Shown here in pieces: positions 59,494-64,000 of a stretch of DNA of 64,000 nt. Under the pieces are notes generated by a model. The model was given only the letters and a program-made list of their open reading frames with translations, did not search any database and was not told the origin of the DNA. The DNA comes from Perca fluviatilis (taxonomy: Eukaryota; Chordata; Actinopteri; Perciformes; Percidae): assembly GCF_010015445.1 (NCBI RefSeq), contig NC_053123.1, positions 13,249,434 through 13,313,433 on the forward strand, given 5' to 3'. How positions within the stretch are numbered: the stretch's first letter is position 1; every line of letters begins with the position of its first letter. Made by a program: the position numbers and the translations under genes.

Positions 59494-60862
59494 AGTGCCC
59501 ATAGTTTTAACGCTTCACTGATCTGCTGGTCAGCAGTTTTCAGGGGTCACACGCTCAAAGTTTCACACCTTGTTTGCTAATCGGTCATGATTGGCCTGCC
59601 AGAGGCACTGTAGCCTACTGTAGAACACTGCCAGTCCCACAGCAACAGAGACTGTCAAAACTATACCACAGTGGAATAACTCGCTAAACATCCTCCCTTC
59701 CTGTCCTCATCATGGCATGATTTGGACAACCAGTACATAAAATGGAAGGGGATCTGATGCACACAAATGGAAGATGAAACAGCTGTTAAAATGCACATTT
59801 CCATTATTATTTTACATTTGTAAACCGTAAAATGAAATGTACCGACACCAATGTGCAGATGTATGAATTAGCTTCACACATCACGCCGGTAGAACCAGAA
59901 AGTTGAAATGTGACATATTTCTTTGCATGTGAATGTTTTTTGATTTCTTTGGAGTTTTACACATCACACAATTTATGTTTTGTATTTTGCTGATTGTTGG
60001 GCCTTTAAATTATCTCTGTATTTGATATTGTTGATTCATTTTTGTTCTTGTATCCTTTTGATAAGCAGCTGACAGATGATCTCACAAAAACTTGAATGCA
60101 AAATGAGAATATTCAAAATATGAACCATGCACACATAATGTAATACACCCTTGTGCAGATGAATATGTAATTCAGCTTTAATTGATTGCAAATGAAAATA
60201 CCCCACAAGAAAAATTTCAACACCTGCGCACAATTGATTTAATGTGGAGTAGCAGTTGTTTGTCCCCGCTGATTTCTCCTGTGAATACTGTGGGTAAATA
60301 AGCAAGGGGGAAACAACCACTGAAGACTTTCGCTGCGTTCTTAGAGTGCTGTAGCAGGAGCAGGATGATTCATAGCTGGCTGGATGACTCAGACTCCTGT
60401 TTACTCATTGCCGTTTAACCAGCTGTGTACTACACCTGAATAATTTACAGCCAAGTCCCGTCTACAGCTTGAATTCTCATACTCGAGAAAGCAGAAAAGA
60501 TTTGGACTCGCAAGAGAGTGTGGATTTAGAGAGCTGTTGAGATTTAAAAAACAAGACATTGCATAGGAAGCAGTTTTACGGAAGATAACTTATTATTTTG
60601 TCCAAACCCAGATACATCTGATGGCTTCAGCCTTTACAGAAAAATATGATTTTCATGGAATTTGAAAAGTAAAAGTAGTTTTGGAATTGTGTACATGATA
60701 AGGGGTTTAATACTGAAATGGTTGTAATGCTTTCCTTGATGTGGTCATCACATGAATTCCTTGAGTGTTTATTGAAATAATTAAAACTAGAGAATTAAAT
60801 ACAGACGTAAACACGTCAAGTAAAAAATGCAGTCTATTGATAAATGGAAGATAGTTACTAAC

Positions 60863-60867
<5 letters not shown>

Positions 60868-60898
<31 letters not shown>
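60868..60898. repeat. (TA)n tract at a Tc1 insertion site
   Basis: About 30 bp of TA dinucleotides precede the Tc1 left end. Another short TA run (about 62132-62141) follows the element. Confidence 0.9.
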
Positions 60899-60900
<2 letters not shown>

Positions 60901-60903
<3 letters not shown>

Positions 60904-62135
60904 TATGGCCAAAAGTTTGGACACACCTTCTCATTCAATGCGTTTTCTTTATTTTCATGACTATTTACATTGTAGATTCTCACTGAAGACTAACTATGAA
61001 TGAACACATATGGAATTATGTACTTAACAAAAAAGTGTGAAATAACTGAAAACATGTCTTATATTTTAGATTCCTCAAAGTAGCCACCCTTTGCTTTTTT
61101 GATAGCGCTGCAAACCCTTGGTGTTCTCTCAATGAGCTTCATGAGGTAGTCACCTGAAATGGTTTTCACTTCACAGGTGTGCCTTGTCAGGGTTAATTAG
61201 TGGAATTGTTTCCCTTATTAATCGGGTTGGGACCATCAGTTGTGTTGTGCAGAAGTCAGGTTGATACACAGCCGACAACACTATTGGACAACTGTTAGAA
61301 TTCATATTATGGCAAGAAACCAATCAGCTAAGTAAAGAGAAACGAGTGGCCATCATTACTTTAACAAATGAAGGTCAGTCAGTCCAGAAAATTCCGAAAA
61401 CGTTGAATGTGTCCCCAAGTGCAGTCGCAAAAACCATCAAGGGCTACAACGAAACTGGCTCACATGAGGACCGCCCCAGGAAAGGTTAGAGACCAAATAA
61501 ATGCTACACAGAGTTCTAGCAGCAGACGCATCTCTAGAACAACTGTTAAGAGGAGACTGCGCGAATCAGGCCTTCATGGTCAAATAGCTGCTAGGAAACC
61601 ACTGCTAAGGATAGGCAACAAGCAGAAGAGATTTGTTTGGGCCAAGAAACACAAGGAATGGACATTAGACCAGTGGAAATCTGTGCTTTGGTCCGATGAG
61701 TCCAAATTTGAGATCTTTGGTTCCAACCGCCGTGTCTTTGTGCGACAGAGAAAAGGTGAACGGATGGATTCTACGTGCCTGGTTCCCACCGTGAAGCATG
61801 GAGGAGGAGGTGTGATGGTGTGGGGGTGCTTTGCTGGTGACACTGTTGGGGATTTATTCAAAATTGAAGGCATACTGAACCAGCATGGCTACCACAGCAT
61901 CCTGCAGCGACATGCCATCCCATCCGGTTTGCGTTTAGTTGGACCATCATTTATTTTTAAACAGGACAATGACCCCAAACACACCTCCAGGCTGTGTAAG
62001 GGCTATTTGACCAAGAAGGAGAGTGATGGAGTGCTGCGCCAGATGACCTGGCCTCCACAGTCACCGGACCTGAACCCAATCGAGATGGTTTGGGGTGAGC
62101 TGGACCGCAGAGTGAAGGCAAAACTGTACTATATA
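60901..62135 (+). mobile_element. Tc1/mariner (Tc1-like) element, right end mostly deleted
   Basis: The left terminal repeat begins CAGTATGGCCAAAAGTTTGG, typical of fish Tc1-like elements inserted at TA. The right end lacks the long inverse; the transposase runs into AAAACTGTAC and a TA run. At most the outermost few bases of the right repeat remain. Confidence 0.85.
61310..62130 (+). pseudogene. Broken Tc1-like transposase
   Basis: The protein would cut and paste its own DNA using a DDE-type catalytic triad. All three acidic positions are still visible: WSDES, DNDPKH and PIEMVW. The gene is damaged. The first codons after ATG (about 61310) shift frame and hit a stop. A segment of the DNA-binding N-terminal region is missing near 61475-61495. 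The C-terminus is lost after ELDRRVKAK. The longest open stretch is 61407-62153. It cannot encode an active enzyme. Confidence 0.88.
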
Positions 62136-64000
62136 TATATATTTACACAATGAGTATGAACCATCCATCAATGATTGGATTCTTTAGGTTTATTAGTTTG
62201 AGCATATGCTGGTAACAAACCTGTTCGTCTCACATTGCCAGATCTAACTCAGCGCTGTGGACTAAGGTCTACATCACACTAGTCTCGCTTTACCAGACCA
62301 TCCACATGCTACGGGCGGCGCTAAGCTCGGGACAAAGCAGCGGTGGCTGTGCAAAATGGTCTCTGGAAGGAACTTGTTTTGCACCCTGCAAAAGAAAACG
62401 CTACATACAATATTAAATTGAAGTTAACTGTTCACACAATACAGTAACATGAGCTATATAAATTAGCTAGATACATGCTTAAACTTAATTTGCTCTTACC
62501 TGTGTATCGCTGTGTGTACTTTGTCCATAGCAATCCCCACCAATCGGTCCCAAAACGTCCCAGCTAGAGAGTAAATGAAGTAAACATTTTCTTTGTAAAT
62601 CTTTACAATCATTCCCTGAAAGAACCAAGCAGGCCTGCCTTGTTGCATGAGCCATATTCTTAAAAACTTGCCATTTTCAGCATGTAGCTTGCTGGCTCGA
62701 AGTTTATTGTTGTTTCCCGAAGCAAACTGTTTGAGAACGGCAACACACAGAGAGCGGACAGTGAAGGACATCCAACGTGTGAGCCAGGCAGTTATCCTGG
62801 AAATGTACTTCCGTTTATCCAGACAACATACCTGGATAAATTTATATTCTAGTCGTGAAACCTGGGTTATCCTAATGCTGTGAAATGCACACTGTGCACG
62901 AATTGTCTTTGAATATAAGATTTTGGCAATTAGTATACCATTTTATATTGACAAAAAATGACACGATTGTGTGCGCTGAAAAAAGTACATCAAACTGCAA
63001 CTTTGGAATGCTACTGCCTGTTTCAAATGTAGAAATGTAAGCCACAATAATTTGAAAATGTCTAGCTTAGGCGCCCTCCTGTGGTAGGATCAAAGAAGAA
63101 ACAGTGGATGAGACAGAGCTGAGTCAAGGACACTGACATGAATGGACAGAAAGGACATGTGAATTGCACTAGCTTTCAATGACATTGTTACATTTGTCTA
63201 CAAATAAAGAGACAGTGAAGAGTAAGCAGTTTGTAATTACGATACATTATTTTTTTGTTCTACAAGATGTTCATGAATGTGTCTCAGCACAATGGGACAA
63301 TAGCATCCACCAACAACACATTTAAAAATCTACTAAACTAATTATGTAATGATCTGTGAAGTGAAATTAAAGTCAAAGTGGATCATACTTTAAAAGATAC
63401 TGTACTTGTCATTCTTGTCTTCTATTATTGTTTGATAATAATGAAGAGGCTAAAGCATCAAGACTGCTGTAGTGATCAAGCAGGGAGTGCACAACATGTC
63501 TGTGCAGAGTGCAGACGGATCACAAACCAGGATGATGTTCTAACGATGTATATAAGGACAGAGACAACCAGGATGAGCATTTTTTTCCTCAATATGGTTG
63601 GAGACAGGATGAGTTTATGTGCATGTAAATGTACTCAACCAGGGACAAAAAGGCCTGCAGATGTTATCGTTGGGGGGCATTCAATAAATTGCACCCAAAA
63701 TGTTCTCAAATTAAAGCTGACAGTCTGCTGTTTGGCCTCACAGTCATTTCATCTTTTCACATCCGATGTAATCAGAGTCTGAAGCCGCAACAATGAGTCA
63801 CTTTCAAAGTTCCTCGGGAGGTCACTGTGTCATCTGAAGTTGGTTCATGTAACAGATGGCAGATCACTTTGCTGCTGTGAAATTTGGATTAATACAATTC
63901 TAGTGAACAGAGGATACTCTGTGTGCATGTGTGCGTGTGTGCGTGTAGCCCCATGGCAGGTCAGAGTGCTGGGCGATGAGGTGGAGATTCCTCAGAGCAG

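Larger units (their letters stand above)
58955..64000 (+). other. asmt intron 4, extending past the window
   Basis: It contains a CA repeat (58975-59026), a tRNA-derived SINE (59294-59493), a TA run and a broken Tc1 element (60901-62135). I could not support an in-phase ASMT exon here. The stretches 59510-60865 and 62200-63940 contain nothing I can name with confidence. Confidence 0.7.

Overview
The window is vertebrate nuclear DNA, most likely from a teleost fish (probably a percomorph). Five multi-exon genes with GT-AG introns are visible, and introns and UTRs are full of teleost-style short DNA transposons and very long CA/TG microsatellites. No prokaryotic feature, CRISPR array, rRNA or true tRNA gene was seen. 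I rebuilt coding exons by hand from splice sites, reading phase and recalled family sequences; no alignment was run.

Layout: (1) 1-25,385: 3' half of sh3rf3 (+), a POSH-family scaffold/E3 ligase. It has the third SH3 exon, three linker exons, the C-terminal SH3 exon and a probable 4.9-kb 3'UTR; the RING and first two SH3 domains lie upstream of the window. (2) 28,704-37,922: complete septin-10 (-), ten coding exons, about 427 residues, convergent with sh3rf3. (3) 39,157-42,976: complete sowahc-like ankyrin protein (+), four coding exons, 531 residues, head-to-head with septin-10. (4) 48,012-53,280: complete akap17a coding region (+), six coding exons, 684 residues, a PKA-anchoring splicing factor with a C-terminal RS domain. 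(5) 55,653 to beyond the window: 5' part of asmt (+), the last enzyme of melatonin synthesis; four coding exons are present and the methyltransferase core lies beyond 64,000.

The gene order joins two blocks that, from memory, are apart in human: SH3RF3-SEPT10-SOWAHC (2q13) and AKAP17A-ASMT (sex-chromosome PAR1).

The most interesting structure concerns splicing. Eight of 25 visible 5' splice sites are followed within about 35 nt by CA or UG repeats, including (UG)64 after septin-10 exon 4. That exon is also enclosed by two oppositely oriented hAT-type MITEs, each with an 8-bp target duplication. The septin-10 stop codon TAA lies inside a consensus splice donor, so splicing decides between two C-termini. 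Two sh3rf3 exons have transposon ends 40-56 bp upstream of their 3' splice sites. Mobile DNA includes TTAA-flanked MITEs, hAT derivatives, a tRNA-derived SINE with target duplications and a broken Tc1 element.
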